DNA from: Rubellimicrobium roseum
Lineage (GTDB): Bacteria > Pseudomonadota > Alphaproteobacteria > Rhodobacterales > Rhodobacteraceae
Assembly: GCF_006152145.1 (NCBI RefSeq)
Contig: NZ_VDFV01000021.1
Location: forward strand, 1 to 56,070
Direction: 5' to 3'
DNA: 56,070 nucleotides
This document shows, piece by piece, positions 41,575 to 49,878 of this stretch. The first letter of the stretch is position 1; each line of letters begins with the position of its first letter. Below the pieces are notes generated by a model, which saw only the letters and a program-made list of their open reading frames with translations, was not told the origin of the DNA and did not search any database. The translations under genes were made by a program, and so were the position numbers.

Positions 41575-42177
41575 CTACCGCCCCCAGATCGCCTTCACGT
41601 AGCCCTGCGTCTCCCGGTACGGCGGGATGCCACCATACTGCGCCACCGCCTCGGGTCCGGCGTTATAGGCGGCGAGCGCAAGGTCCCAGGTCCCGAAACG
41701 CTCGAACTGCGCCCGCAGGTAACGCGCGCCGCCCTCCAGGTTCTGCTGCGGATCATGCGGGTCCACGCCCAGCAGCTGCGCCGTCCCCGGCATGAGCTGC
41801 GCGAGCCCGATGGCCCCCTTCGAGGAGACGGCGCCAGCGTGCCAGCCCGACTCCTGCTGCACCAGCCGCAGGAACAGATCCTCGGGCACGGAATGACGAC
41901 GCGCGGCGCCGCGGGCGACCTCCAGCCAGGGCCCGTCGTAGCGGCCCGCGAAGGCGACGACGCCCGGCAGCGGCGGCACCTCGGCGCGGGGCGGCTGGAG
42001 CCGGTCGGAGTTGTTGTACTGCTGCGACGCCCGCCCATCGAGCACGCGAAGTTGCGAGGACAGCAGCCCCGGACGGCTCATCGTCGAAAGGGTGTCCGCC
42101 CCCGCAGAGCCCGACAGCGCGGCGCCCAGCACGCAGGCGCACAGCGCGAAAGCCGATCCGTGATTGCGCATCGCCAT
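41575..42177 (-). CDS. Lytic transglycosylase (SLT domain)
   Basis: A 200-residue exported muramidase. Signal peptide about 1-27 (GSAGA|DT). The SLT domain holds the catalytic Glu in [27 protein letters not shown] (about 107-133) and [29 protein letters not shown], which make it a typical single-domain goose-lysozyme-like enzyme. GGAAACCGGGACAGG precedes ATG 42177; a second ATG two codons later is possible. It cleaves peptidoglycan glycan strands. Confidence 0.9.
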   Translation of the reverse strand: MAMRNHGSAFALCACVLGAALSGSAGADTLSTMSRPGLLSSQLRVLDGRASQQYNNSDRLQPPRAEVPPLPGVVAFAGRYDGPWLEVARGAARRHSVPEDLFLRLVQQESGWHAGAVSSKGAIGLAQLMPGTAQLLGVDPHDPQQNLEGGARYLRAQFERFGTWDLALAAYNAGPEAVAQYGGIPPYRETQGYVKAIWGR

Positions 42178-42285
42178 CCTGTCCCGGTTTCCTTCGTGTC
42201 CGGCTAGCCTAACGAATGTTCCCGCCCCAAGACCAGCCCGATTTCACAGAATATCCACAGCCCTGGGCACCGTGTCGGCCGGTCT

Positions 42286-42300
42286 GTTCCGCTTTCATTC
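42286..42300 (+). promoter_or_regulatory. Degenerate LexA-like site before ssb
   Basis: GTTC-CGCTTTC-ATTC differs from GTTC-N7-GTTC at one base and lies 52-66 bp before ssb, a gene often in the SOS regulon. One mismatch in eight fixed positions makes this suggestive only. Confidence 0.35.
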
Positions 42301-42351
42301 CCGGGCGCGGCATGCTCTAAGACCTTCCGATGTGACAAAGGAGACAGGGCC

Positions 42352-42858
42352 ATGGCGGGCTCGGTGAACAAGGTGATCCTCGTGGGCAATCTCGGCCGCG
42401 ATCCCGAGGTGCGGAGCTTCCAGAACGGCGGCAAGGTGGTGAACCTGCGGATCGCCACTTCCGAGAACTGGAAGGACCGCAACAGCGGCGAGCGGAAGGA
42501 ACGGACCGAGTGGCACACGGTCGCGATCTACAACGAGAACCTCGCCCGGATCGCCGAGCAGTACCTCAAGAAGGGCTCGACCGTGTACATCGAGGGCCAG
42601 CTCGAGACGCGCAAGTGGCAGGACCAGGCGGGCCAGGACCGCTACTCGACCGAGATCGTACTGCGCCAGTTCCGGGGCGAGCTGACGCTCCTGGGCGGAC
42701 GCGGTGACGCGGGCGGCGGCAACTTCCCGAGCGACGATCAGGGCGGCTACGGCGGCGGTGGCGGCCGGGGCGGATTTGGCGGCGGCTCCTCGGGCGGCAG
42801 CTATGGCGGGGGCCGCAGCGGCGGCGGCAGCGACCTCGACGACGACATCCCGTTCTGA
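42352..42858 (+). CDS. ssb: Single-stranded DNA-binding protein
   Basis: A 168-residue SSB. The N-terminal OB fold (about 1-112) begins [20 protein letters not shown] and contains [26 protein letters not shown] Gly-rich disordered linker (about 119-158) leads to the acidic tip DLDDDIPF that recruits repair proteins. GGAGACAGGGCC precedes the ATG. Confidence 0.98.
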   Translation: MAGSVNKVILVGNLGRDPEVRSFQNGGKVVNLRIATSENWKDRNSGERKERTEWHTVAIYNENLARIAEQYLKKGSTVYIEGQLETRKWQDQAGQDRYSTEIVLRQFRGELTLLGGRGDAGGGNFPSDDQGGYGGGGGRGGFGGGSSGGSYGGGRSGGGSDLDDDIPF

Positions 42859-42870
42859 GGCGGGACCGAC

Positions 42871-42891
42871 GGGCGGGGCCGGTCCCCGCCC
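42871..42891. terminator. Hairpin between convergent ssb and aroB
   Basis: GGGCGGGG (42871-42878) pairs with CCCCGCCC (42884-42891) around a 5-nt loop. It ends at the base before the aroB stop codon. A bidirectional terminator is likely, though no T-run follows on either side. Confidence 0.55.
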
Positions 42892-43986
42892 TCATCCGTT
42901 CCGCAGCACCTCCAGCACCGCCCCGGTCGGCACGTCGTCGGCCACGAAGGCCCGCCCGATCCCGCGCGCGAGGACGAAGCGAAGCTTGCCTCCGACCGCC
43001 TTCTTGTCCTGCCCCATGAGACGGACCAGTTCCTCGGCCCCCGGCAGGTCTCCCGGCACGTCCGAGAGCGTCGCCTTCATGCGCATCGCCTGCAGATGCG
43101 TTCGGACCCGCGACGGGTCCTCCTGCGGGCAGAGCCCCAGGCGGGCCGACAGGTCGAAGGCCAGACCGAGACCGACCGCCACCGCCTCTCCATGCAGGAG
43201 CCTGTCGGAATACCCCGTTGCCGCCTCCAGCGCATGGGCGAAGGTGTGCCCGAGATTGAGCAGCGCCCGGTCCCCCTCCTCCGTCTCGTCGCGCACCACG
43301 ATTTCGGCCTTCATCTCGCAGGACCGCCGCACGATCCGGTCGAGCGCACCCGGCGCACGGGTCGCGACGGACGACCCGTTGGCTTCCAGCCACTCGAAGA
43401 AGGCGGCATCCCCCAGAAGACCGTACTTCACCACCTCGCCGTAACCCGACAGGAAGTCCCGCTCGGAGAGTGTCCCCAGGAGCCCCGTGTCGGCCAGCAC
43501 CAGCACCGGCTGGTGGAAGGATCCGACGAGGTTCTTACCGTGGGCGGTGTTGATCCCGGTCTTGCCCCCCACGGACGAATCGACCTGCGCCAGCAGCGTC
43601 GTCGGCACCTGTACGAAGCGTACGCCCCGCCGCAGGATCGCCGCCGCGAAGCCCGCGAGGTCTCCGATCACCCCGCCTCCCAGCGCCACCACGAGATCCC
43701 GGCGCTCGACCTGCCGCTCCAGCAGCCACTCGACGGTGCGCGACAAGTGTCCCCATCCCTTCGTGGCCTCGCCGGGCGGGAGGACCAGGGCCTCGGCCTC
43801 GATGCCTTCGCGGGTCAGCGCGTCGCGGAAGGCGGGCCAGTGGAGCGCCGCCACATGGGCGTCGGTCACCACCGCCACGCGAGGTCGGCGCAGATGCGGA
43901 CGCAGATGGTCCGCGGCGCGGTCGATCAGGCCTGGCCCGATCTCGATGTCATAGGCCCGGCCGGGCAGGTCGACGCGAACGGTCAT
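42892..43986 (-). CDS. aroB: 3-dehydroquinate synthase
   Basis: A 364-residue NAD- and Zn-dependent enzyme, second step of the shikimate pathway. The NAD-binding GGGVIGDLAGFAA, then VQVPTTLLAQVDSSVGGKTGIN (about 126-147), KNLVGSFHQP and the metal-binding LNLGHTFAHALE (His ligands) are all present. The ATG overlaps the aroK stop by four bases, forming the usual aroK-aroB pair. Confidence 0.96.
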   Translation of the reverse strand: MTVRVDLPGRAYDIEIGPGLIDRAADHLRPHLRRPRVAVVTDAHVAALHWPAFRDALTREGIEAEALVLPPGEATKGWGHLSRTVEWLLERQVERRDLVVALGGGVIGDLAGFAAAILRRGVRFVQVPTTLLAQVDSSVGGKTGINTAHGKNLVGSFHQPVLVLADTGLLGTLSERDFLSGYGEVVKYGLLGDAAFFEWLEANGSSVATRAPGALDRIVRRSCEMKAEIVVRDETEEGDRALLNLGHTFAHALEAATGYSDRLLHGEAVAVGLGLAFDLSARLGLCPQEDPSRVRTHLQAMRMKATLSDVPGDLPGAEELVRLMGQDKKAVGGKLRFVLARGIGRAFVADDVPTGAVLEVLRNG

Positions 43987-44630
43987 GGACTCTCCAGGAT
44001 ATCGGGACGGGTGGCGAGGACCGAAAGCGCCCGGCTCGCCGTTTCCTCGACCGAGCAGCCGGGCTCGGACCGGACGTGCAGCCCGGCCAGGCGGTAGACC
44101 GGCACGCGCCGCTCGTAGATCTCGGCCAGCGTCCCCTTGGGATCGGACGTGCGCAGGAGCGGGCGCGAATCCTTGTGCCGCACCCGTTCCCACAGCGTGT
44201 CGAGATCGGCGTCGAGCCAGAGCGCCACCCCGGCGCGCGCGATGGCCTCCCGGTTGCGGTCGGCCATGAAGGCGCCGCCGCCGGTCGAAAGCACCACCGG
44301 CGGCCCCGACAGCAGGCGCGCGATGACTTCGGCCTCGCGATCGCGGAAGAAGGACTCGCCGTCGCGGGCGAAGATCTCGGGGATGGTCGCCTTCGCGGCC
44401 TCCTCGATGGCGGCATCGCTGTCGAGGAACTGCGCCCCGAGTCGCGCGGCCAGAGCCTTGCCCACCGCCGTCTTGCCCGAGCCCATCATGCCCACCAGCG
44501 CCACCGTGCGCCTCAGCCGCCGCTGCGCGGGCGCGCTTCCCTGCGGCGGCTTTTTCGAATCGCTCCCCGTCATGCGGTCCGGCCAATCTGTGGCGCGCGG
44601 GCCCTCGGGGGCCGCGGCCTGTTTCCTCAT
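43983..44630 (-). CDS. aroK: Shikimate kinase
   Basis: A 215-residue P-loop kinase of the shikimate pathway. Walker A GMMGSGKT is at 47-54; DSDAAIE, FRDREAEVI, STGGGAF and a shortened LID (SRPLLR) follow. Two starts are possible. ATG 44630 has AGGACAGGG upstream and is given; ATG 44573 would trim 19 residues but has a weaker ribosome site. It is divergent from the small membrane gene at 44722. Confidence 0.94.
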   Translation of the reverse strand: MRKQAAAPEGPRATDWPDRMTGSDSKKPPQGSAPAQRRLRRTVALVGMMGSGKTAVGKALAARLGAQFLDSDAAIEEAAKATIPEIFARDGESFFRDREAEVIARLLSGPPVVLSTGGGAFMADRNREAIARAGVALWLDADLDTLWERVRHKDSRPLLRTSDPKGTLAEIYERRVPVYRLAGLHVRSEPGCSVEETASRALSVLATRPDILESP

Positions 44631-44721
44631 CCCTGTCCTAATGGGGTGAACTCCGGAGAAAGGCCATATATAACCCGTCCGGCGGCCCACCCTGGGCGCC
44701 GCGAGGGGATCGGACGAAACG

Positions 44722-44874
44722 ATGTGGCGACTCATCAAGGTTCTGCTGATCCTGGCGTTGCTCGCCGGGATCGCGCTGGTGGCCTATGCCTACCTGGGAC
44801 CGCTCGTCCTGCCGGGCGATTTCGCCGCCCCGGTCCGCGAGGTCACCCAGCCCGTCGACCTGGACCTGGACTGA
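44722..44874 (+). CDS. Small (50-residue) single-pass membrane protein
   Basis: The protein opens with MWRLIKVLLILALLAGIALVAYAYLG (read in two parts: a basic start then a helix about 6-25), followed by a short acidic tail with DLDLD at the end. Its TGA overlaps the ATG of the following periplasmic-protein gene (TGATG), so the two are translationally coupled. Similar small membrane proteins occur upstream of this gene in Rhodobacteraceae, from memory. Function unknown. Confidence 0.75.
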   Translation: MWRLIKVLLILALLAGIALVAYAYLGPLVLPGDFAAPVREVTQPVDLDLD

Positions 44875-46403
44875 TGCGCCGACTTCCCTTGGGCGTGCTC
44901 GCGCTGCTCGCGCTGCCTGCGACCGCGCAAGAGGCCGGCGCCCCGCTCTCGGCCATCGACTGGCTGTCGCGCAGCGTGGAGGTGCCGGCCTCGACCGTGA
45001 TCGGCCCGCCCGAGCCGCCCGTCACCCGGGACGGCGCGGCTCCGGGGGTGACCGTGACGCCGCTGGGCTCGGGGCAGGCGGGTGGCCAGGGAATCCTTCC
45101 GCCCGAGGTGACGGGCCTTCCGGCCGACCTCTGGTCCCGCAGCGACACCGCCACGCTGGTGCGGCTCATCCACGCCGAGCAGATCGAGACGCAACCTGCG
45201 CTGCAGGATCTCCTCGTCACGCTGTTGCTGGCCGAGGCCGCGCCCCCGGCCGACGATCCCGGCTCGACGCTGTTCCTGGCCCGGGTGGACAAGCTCCTCG
45301 ACCTCGGGGCGCTCGAGGCGGCGCAATCGCTGCTCGAGTCGGCTGACCTCACCGATCCCGAGACCTTCCGGCGCTGGTTCGACGTGTCGCTCCTTCGCGG
45401 CACTGAATCGGACGCCTGCGGCCTTCTGGCCGAACAACCCTCTCTCGCCCCCACGCTGAACGCCCGCGTATTCTGCCTCGCCCGGAACGGCGACTGGAAC
45501 GCCGCCGCCCTGACCCTGAACAGCGCCCGCGCCTTGGGCGACGTGACGCCCGAGCAGGACGAGCTCCTCAGTCGCTTCCTCGACCCGGAGCTCATGGAGC
45601 CGGAGGCCGAGCTCGCCCCGCCGTCGCGTCCCAGCCCGCTGACCTACCGCATCCGTGAGGCGGTGGGCGACCTGATGCCCACGACCGGCCTGCCGTTGGC
45701 GTTCTCACACGCGGACCTGCGCGACACCGTGGCGTGGCGGGCACGCATCGAGGCCGCCGAACGGCTCGCCCGTTACGGCGCCCTGTCCGAGAACGTCCTC
45801 CTCGGCATCTACACGGCGCGCGAGCCGGCCGCCTCGGGCGGCATCTGGGACCGCGCGGCCAGCATCCAGCGGCTCGATGCGGCGGTATCGTCCGGCGACG
45901 AGGCCGCCGCGGCCGAGGCGCTCCCGGTCGCCTGGGCCGCGATGGATGAGGCCGGCCTCGGTGTTCCCTTCGCCCGGCTCTTCGCCGCGCCGCTGCTTGA
46001 AATGGACCTGGACGGTGAGGTAGGGGCGCTTGCCAAGCGGATCGCGCTGCTGTCACCCGACTACGAGACGGCGGCCCGGATGGGCATGGCCGGCTCGGCC
46101 AAAGAGCGACTCTGGACCGCGATCGCCACCGGCGCGGTGGCCGGGGTGGAGACGACCGACCCTGCGAGCGCGGCTGTCATCGCAGGCTTCGCCGAGGCCC
46201 GCGTCCCGATCGATCTGGCGCGACTGATCGACGAAGGTCGAACGGGCGAGGCCGTGTTGCGGGCCATTGCCGCCTTCCAGCAAGGTCTCGACGGGGATCG
46301 GCAGGCCCTGACGGCCGCCATCGCCACGCTGCGCGCGGTGGGGCTTGATAGTTCAGCGCGCCGAGCGGCGCTGCAGTACCTTCTGCTGGACGCCCGGACG
46401 TGA
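44874..46403 (+). CDS. Conserved exported alpha-helical protein
   Basis: A 509-residue protein with signal peptide 1-18 (ATA|QE). After a Pro-rich linker with LPPEVTGLPADLW (about 75-88), the rest is Ala/Leu/Glu-rich and helical, resembling tetratricopeptide- or HEAT-like arrays (for example LDLGALEAAQSLLESADL). No catalytic motif is seen. A probable periplasmic scaffold or repeat protein. It overlaps the GTG start of xerD. I do not recognise the family. Confidence 0.72.
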   Translation: MRRLPLGVLALLALPATAQEAGAPLSAIDWLSRSVEVPASTVIGPPEPPVTRDGAAPGVTVTPLGSGQAGGQGILPPEVTGLPADLWSRSDTATLVRLIHAEQIETQPALQDLLVTLLLAEAAPPADDPGSTLFLARVDKLLDLGALEAAQSLLESADLTDPETFRRWFDVSLLRGTESDACGLLAEQPSLAPTLNARVFCLARNGDWNAAALTLNSARALGDVTPEQDELLSRFLDPELMEPEAELAPPSRPSPLTYRIREAVGDLMPTTGLPLAFSHADLRDTVAWRARIEAAERLARYGALSENVLLGIYTAREPAASGGIWDRAASIQRLDAAVSSGDEAAAAEALPVAWAAMDEAGLGVPFARLFAAPLLEMDLDGEVGALAKRIALLSPDYETAARMGMAGSAKERLWTAIATGAVAGVETTDPASAAVIAGFAEARVPIDLARLIDEGRTGEAVLRAIAAFQQGLDGDRQALTAAIATLRAVGLDSSARRAALQYLLLDART

Positions 46404-47338
46404 GCCACTCGCGCTGGATCGACGCCTTCCTCGATGCGCTCCTGGCTGACCGGGACGCGTCGAGCAACACGCGGCTCGCCTATGGGAGGGATCTGTCCGA
46501 CTTCCAGATGTGGTTGACGCGCCGGGGCGGCGACCTCGCCTCGACCGGTGCCGACGACATCGACGCCTACCTGCTCGCCTGCGAAGCCGAGGGATTGTCC
46601 AAGGCCACGCGGGCGCGGCGTCTGTCTTCGATTCGACAGTTGTTCCGCTTCCTTCTTGAGGAAGGCCATCGGGCAGACAACCCTGCGCTCCGGCTGCACG
46701 GTCCGGGGCGGGATCGGCGGCTGCCGGGTACCCTGGACGTCCCCGAGATCGAGGCCCTCATCGCGGCGGCCCGCGCCAAGCCGCGCGACCGGGCGCGCAA
46801 CACCTGCCTTCTCGAGATTCTCTATGCGACCGGGCTGCGGGTCAGCGAGCTTGTAACCCTTCCGGTGGCCGCCTCGCGGGGCAATCCGCGAGTGCTTCTG
46901 GTCAAGGGCAAGGGCGGCAAGGAACGCCTCGTGCCCCTGTCTCCACCGGCCCGCGAGGCCTTGGCCGAGTGGCTGGTCGAGCGTGACGCGCTGGAGGCCG
47001 ACCGTTCCGAAGGCACCCCACCCTCGCGCTTCCTGTTTCCTTCGCGCGGAGCGGCGGGTCATCTGACGCGCCAGGGCTTCTTCGGCCTGCTCAAGGAACT
47101 CGCGATCCAGGCGGGGGTCCCGCTCGACCGCGTGACGCCGCACCGTCTGCGCCATGCCTTTGCGACACATCTTCTGGCAAATGGCGCCGACCTCCGCTCC
47201 ATCCAGGCCATGCTGGGCCATGCGGACGTCGCCACGACCGAGATCTACACCCATGTCCTCGACGAGGCGCTCAGGGAGTTGGTCCTGACGCACCACCCGC
47301 TTGCCGAGGGGTCGCAGGACCCGACTACATCGTCCTGA
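46400..47338 (+). CDS. xerD: Site-specific tyrosine recombinase XerD
   Basis: A 312-residue recombinase that resolves chromosome dimers at dif together with XerC. N-terminal SAM-like core-binding domain (1-100). Catalytic residues are Arg147 (ATGLRVSEL), Lys172 (KGKGGKER), His248/Arg251 (HRLRHAFATHLL), His274 and Tyr283 (EIYTHV). The sequence matches XerD better than XerC in HAFATHLLANGADLR. The GTG start at 46400 overlaps the preceding stop (GTGA). The C-terminal 12 residues are a short polar tail. Confidence 0.93.
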   Translation: MSHSRWIDAFLDALLADRDASSNTRLAYGRDLSDFQMWLTRRGGDLASTGADDIDAYLLACEAEGLSKATRARRLSSIRQLFRFLLEEGHRADNPALRLHGPGRDRRLPGTLDVPEIEALIAAARAKPRDRARNTCLLEILYATGLRVSELVTLPVAASRGNPRVLLVKGKGGKERLVPLSPPAREALAEWLVERDALEADRSEGTPPSRFLFPSRGAAGHLTRQGFFGLLKELAIQAGVPLDRVTPHRLRHAFATHLLANGADLRSIQAMLGHADVATTEIYTHVLDEALRELVLTHHPLAEGSQDPTTSS

Positions 47339-47349
47339 TCGCCTGGGCA

Positions 47350-47367
47350 GCCCGACTCCGATCGGGC
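47350..47367 (+). terminator. Weak hairpin after xerD
   Basis: GCCCGA/TCGGGC with a 6-nt loop, 12 bp after the xerD stop. No T-run. Confidence 0.3.
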
Positions 47368-47478
47368 GCGCCGGGATCGACTTCCGCCATGGCGCCTGTG
47401 TGTTGATCGCCTTTTCGGACGTATGCTCGGACTCGTCCGCGCCGGATTGCCGAGGCCTTCAGGTGCCTTGAAAATTCG

Positions 47479-47507
47479 TTGACGGCCTTTTGACCTTGCC
47501 CTAACGT
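47479..47507 (+). promoter_or_regulatory. Orphan sigma-70-like promoter
   Basis: TTGACG (47479-47484) and TAACGT (47502-47507) are separated by exactly 17 bp. No protein gene starts closely downstream; a strong terminator follows within 70 bp. Confidence 0.45.
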
Positions 47508-47513
47508 TCGGGC

Positions 47514-47582
47514 GATAGCTGGCCAAGTCCGGCAGGGAGATGAGAGAGAAAGGGGTGCCATCGGGCACCCCTTTCCGCTTTT
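47514..47582 (+). ncRNA. Putative small RNA
   Basis: A promoter-like pair at 47479-47507 is followed by about 34 nt of purine-rich sequence (GGCAGGGAGATGAGAGAG) and a textbook terminator. The predicted transcript is about 69 nt. An 18-codon frame (start 47541) runs through the hairpin, but that is probably fortuitous. The alternative is simply the terminator of the xerD operon with a chance promoter upstream. Confidence 0.4.
47548..47582 (+). terminator. Strong intrinsic terminator
   Basis: A perfect 12-bp stem GAAAGGGGTGCC/GGCACCCCTTTC (47548-47559 and 47564-47575) with an ATCG tetraloop is followed by CGCTTTT. It is the strongest rho-independent terminator seen in the window. Confidence 0.85.
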
Positions 47583-47676
47583 CGCAGTGCGCCTGATGTT
47601 GAGGCATGGACCCCTGACAGCCGCCGCGCCCCGTGCTAGTCGGGCGCCGACACCACATCCGGAACGGACACCCAAG

Positions 47677-48348
47677 ATGCCGATCTCGCTCAAGCCCATT
47701 TCCGTCTTCGCCCTGCTGGCCCTGGCGACCCCCTTGGTCGCGCAGGATGCAGCCGAGCCGCCCGCCGACGAACAGCCATCCGCTCCGGCCGAGCCCGGGA
47801 CCGACCTGAACATGGGCGAGCCCGCCGAAGGCGGCGAGCCCCGCGTGGGCGAGCCCTACACGCGCGAGGAGTTCGGCAGCTGGGCGCTGCGTTGCCTGCG
47901 GGCCGAGGAGGGCCCCGATCCGTGCCAGCTCTATCAGCTCCTGCAGGACGACGAGGGCAACGCGGTTGCCGAGATCAGCATGTTCCCGCTTCCCGAGGGG
48001 AGCCGCGCGGCCGCAGGCGCGACGATCGTGGCGCCCCTTGAGACCCTGCTCACCGAAGAGCTGACGCTGTCCGTGGATGGCACCGCTGCGCGGCGCTATC
48101 CTTTCACCTTCTGCAACCGTGCGGGCTGCGTGGCGCGGGTGGGCTTCACCGCCGAGGAGCTGGCGCAGTTCAAGTCCGGCAACGCCGCACAACTGGCCAT
48201 CGTGCCGGCTGCTGCACCGGATCAAACCGTGACGCTGTCGATCTCGCTGTCCGGCTTCACGGCAGGGTTCGACAGCACCGCCGTGCCGCCGCCGGCCGAG
48301 AACGCACCGGAAGCCGCTCCCGCCGAGGAAGCCGCTCCCGCCGAGTGA
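47677..48348 (+). CDS. Invasion-associated locus B (IalB) family protein
   Basis: A 223-residue exported protein. Signal peptide about 1-22 (PLVA|QD), then a Pro/Glu-rich linker. The IalB domain (about 66-200) shows FGSWALRCL...CQLYQLL and the double-cysteine segment FCNRAGCVARVGFT (about 147-160). The C-terminus is a low-complexity Ala/Pro/Glu tail. The name comes from Bartonella; in free-living Rhodobacteraceae the role is unknown. The 338 bp upstream contain the putative sRNA and terminator. Confidence 0.88.
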   Translation: MPISLKPISVFALLALATPLVAQDAAEPPADEQPSAPAEPGTDLNMGEPAEGGEPRVGEPYTREEFGSWALRCLRAEEGPDPCQLYQLLQDDEGNAVAEISMFPLPEGSRAAAGATIVAPLETLLTEELTLSVDGTAARRYPFTFCNRAGCVARVGFTAEELAQFKSGNAAQLAIVPAAAPDQTVTLSISLSGFTAGFDSTAVPPPAENAPEAAPAEEAAPAE

Positions 48349-48356
48349 CCAGGATC

Positions 48357-48377
48357 GGGGCGGGCCCGGCCCGCCCC
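48357..48377. terminator. Hairpin between convergent IalB-family gene and ketoacyl synthase
   Basis: GGGGCGGG (48357-48364) pairs with CCCGCCCC (48370-48377) with loop CCCGG, followed by CTTTC on the plus strand. It fills the 32-bp gap between the two stop codons. Confidence 0.6.
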
Positions 48378-48380
48378 CTT

Positions 48381-49589
48381 TCACGCCGCCCGAAGCGCCA
48401 GTACGGCGTTCAGGCCGCCGAAGGCGAACGCGTTGGACAGGCAGGCCGCGACCTTCGCCTCACGCGCCGCGTTGGGCACGACGTCCAGAGGGCAGTCGGG
48501 GTCCGGAGCCTCCCAGCCGATGGTCGGCGGCACGACCCCGTCGCGTAGCGCCGAGATGCAGGCCAGCAGCTCGATCGCGCCCGTTCCTCCGATGGCATGT
48601 CCGTGCATCGACTTGGTTGACGAAACCATGAGCCGACCGGCATGGTTGCCGAAGGCCGCAGCCACGGCCGCGCATTCCGTCCGATCATTCGCGGCCGTGC
48701 CCGTGCCGTGGGCATTGACATAGCCGACCTCATCCGGGTCCAAGCCCGCATCCGCGAGGGCACCGCGCATGGCACGCTCGGCGCCATCGACGGACGGCGC
48801 CACGAGGTCGCCCGCGTCGGCGCTCATGCCGAAACCGGCGACCTCGGCCAGGATCTCGGCGCCACGAGCCTGCGCGCGATCCCAATCCTCGAACACGAAC
48901 ACCGCCGCGCCCTCTCCCTGCACCATGCCATTGCGAGTGGCGCTAAAAGGGCGGCAGGCGTCAGGGGACATGACGCGAAGACCCTCCCAGGCCTTGAGAC
49001 CGCCAAAGCACAGCATCGCTTCGGACCCGCCAGCGAGCATCACGTCGGCCAGCCCTGACCGGACCATCTGGAAGGCGAGTCCCATCGCGTGGTTCGATGA
49101 CGCGCAGGCTGAGGCCGCGGTGAAGGTCGGGCCCCGTAGTCCATGCGCCATGCTGACCGCGCTGGCCGCCGCGTTGCCCATCAGGCGCGGCACAACGAAG
49201 GGGTGGACCCGGTTCTTCCCTTCGGCGTAGACGGCGCGGTAGCTGTCGTCGATCGTTGACAGGCCGCCGCCGCTGTTGCCGAGGATGACGCCAGAGCGCA
49301 GGGCCAGCTCGCTCTCGAAGGACAGGCCGGACTGGTCCACCGCCTCTTCGGCGGCGATCAGGGCGAACTGGGTGAAGCGGTCGTGCAAGGCAAGTTGTGA
49401 CCTCGTGAATCGCGCCGACTCGTCGTAGCCGCGAACCTGCCCGCCAATCTGCACCGACAGACGATCGATGTCCCGGATGTCGAGGGGGCCGATCCCGCAG
49501 CGGCCTTCGCGCATCGCCTCCAGAGTGGACGGCACGTCGTGACCCAGGGCGTTGATCGTCCCGGCTCCGGTGATGGCGACGCGGCGCAT
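48381..49589 (-). CDS. Beta-ketoacyl-ACP synthase (KAS II-like)
   Basis: A 402-residue thiolase-fold condensing enzyme with an intact Cys-His-His triad: Cys162 (ASACASSN), His294 (NAHGTGT) and His331 (TKSMHGHAIGG). It starts in overlap (TGATG) with a dedicated acyl carrier protein, and lpxD is just upstream. Such a KAS-ACP pair beside lpxD suggests production of a special acyl chain for lipid A or another envelope lipid. It is not the housekeeping fabF, which normally sits with acpP and fabG. The exact product is unknown. Confidence 0.85.
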   Translation of the reverse strand: MRRVAITGAGTINALGHDVPSTLEAMREGRCGIGPLDIRDIDRLSVQIGGQVRGYDESARFTRSQLALHDRFTQFALIAAEEAVDQSGLSFESELALRSGVILGNSGGGLSTIDDSYRAVYAEGKNRVHPFVVPRLMGNAAASAVSMAHGLRGPTFTAASACASSNHAMGLAFQMVRSGLADVMLAGGSEAMLCFGGLKAWEGLRVMSPDACRPFSATRNGMVQGEGAAVFVFEDWDRAQARGAEILAEVAGFGMSADAGDLVAPSVDGAERAMRGALADAGLDPDEVGYVNAHGTGTAANDRTECAAVAAAFGNHAGRLMVSSTKSMHGHAIGGTGAIELLACISALRDGVVPPTIGWEAPDPDCPLDVVPNAAREAKVAACLSNAFAFGGLNAVLALRAA

Positions 49590-49846
49590 CAGGCCTGCTC
49601 CGCCGCCAGTCGCTCGACCGCCTGCACGATGCTTCCGACCGAGGAGATGTCGAAGTCGCTCGTTTCCGGGGCATTGGCGTTGAAGGGCACGCGGATGTCG
49701 AAGGCCTCTTCTATGGCGAAGACGCTTTCCACGATTCCGAGGGAGTCGATGCCAAGATCGGCCAGCGTCATGTCCTCACGCACGTCGGACGGATCCAGGA
49801 GGGCCTGCTGGGCGATGATCGCGATGACGCGCTCGCGCGTGTCCAT
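49589..49846 (-). CDS. Acyl carrier protein, specialised
   Basis: An 85-residue ACP with the phosphopantetheine attachment Ser35 in DLGIDSLGIVE. Acidic overall, with DPSDVREDMTLADLGIDSLG as helix I-II. It differs from AcpP and from the VLCFA carrier AcpXL in length and C-terminal sequence. It sits 32 bp after lpxD and overlaps the ketoacyl synthase, presumably its partner. Confidence 0.88.
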   Translation of the reverse strand: MDTRERVIAIIAQQALLDPSDVREDMTLADLGIDSLGIVESVFAIEEAFDIRVPFNANAPETSDFDISSVGSIVQAVERLAAEQA

Positions 49847-49878
49847 GAAAAGCCCCCGGTGCGTGACAGGCCCCTGAC

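Noticed and set aside
41326-42207. Plus-strand frame in the gap before the transglycosylase
   Set aside because: It begins in non-coding DNA without a ribosome site and mostly mirrors the transglycosylase gene.
47541-47597. 18-codon frame through the terminator
   Set aside because: Its sequence is dictated by the terminator hairpin (typical KGVPSGTPF artefact).
49589-49846. Assignment of the acyl carrier protein as AcpXL
   Set aside because: Length, C-terminal sequence and absence of the fabZXL/lpxXL neighbours do not fit the very-long-chain fatty acid cluster.
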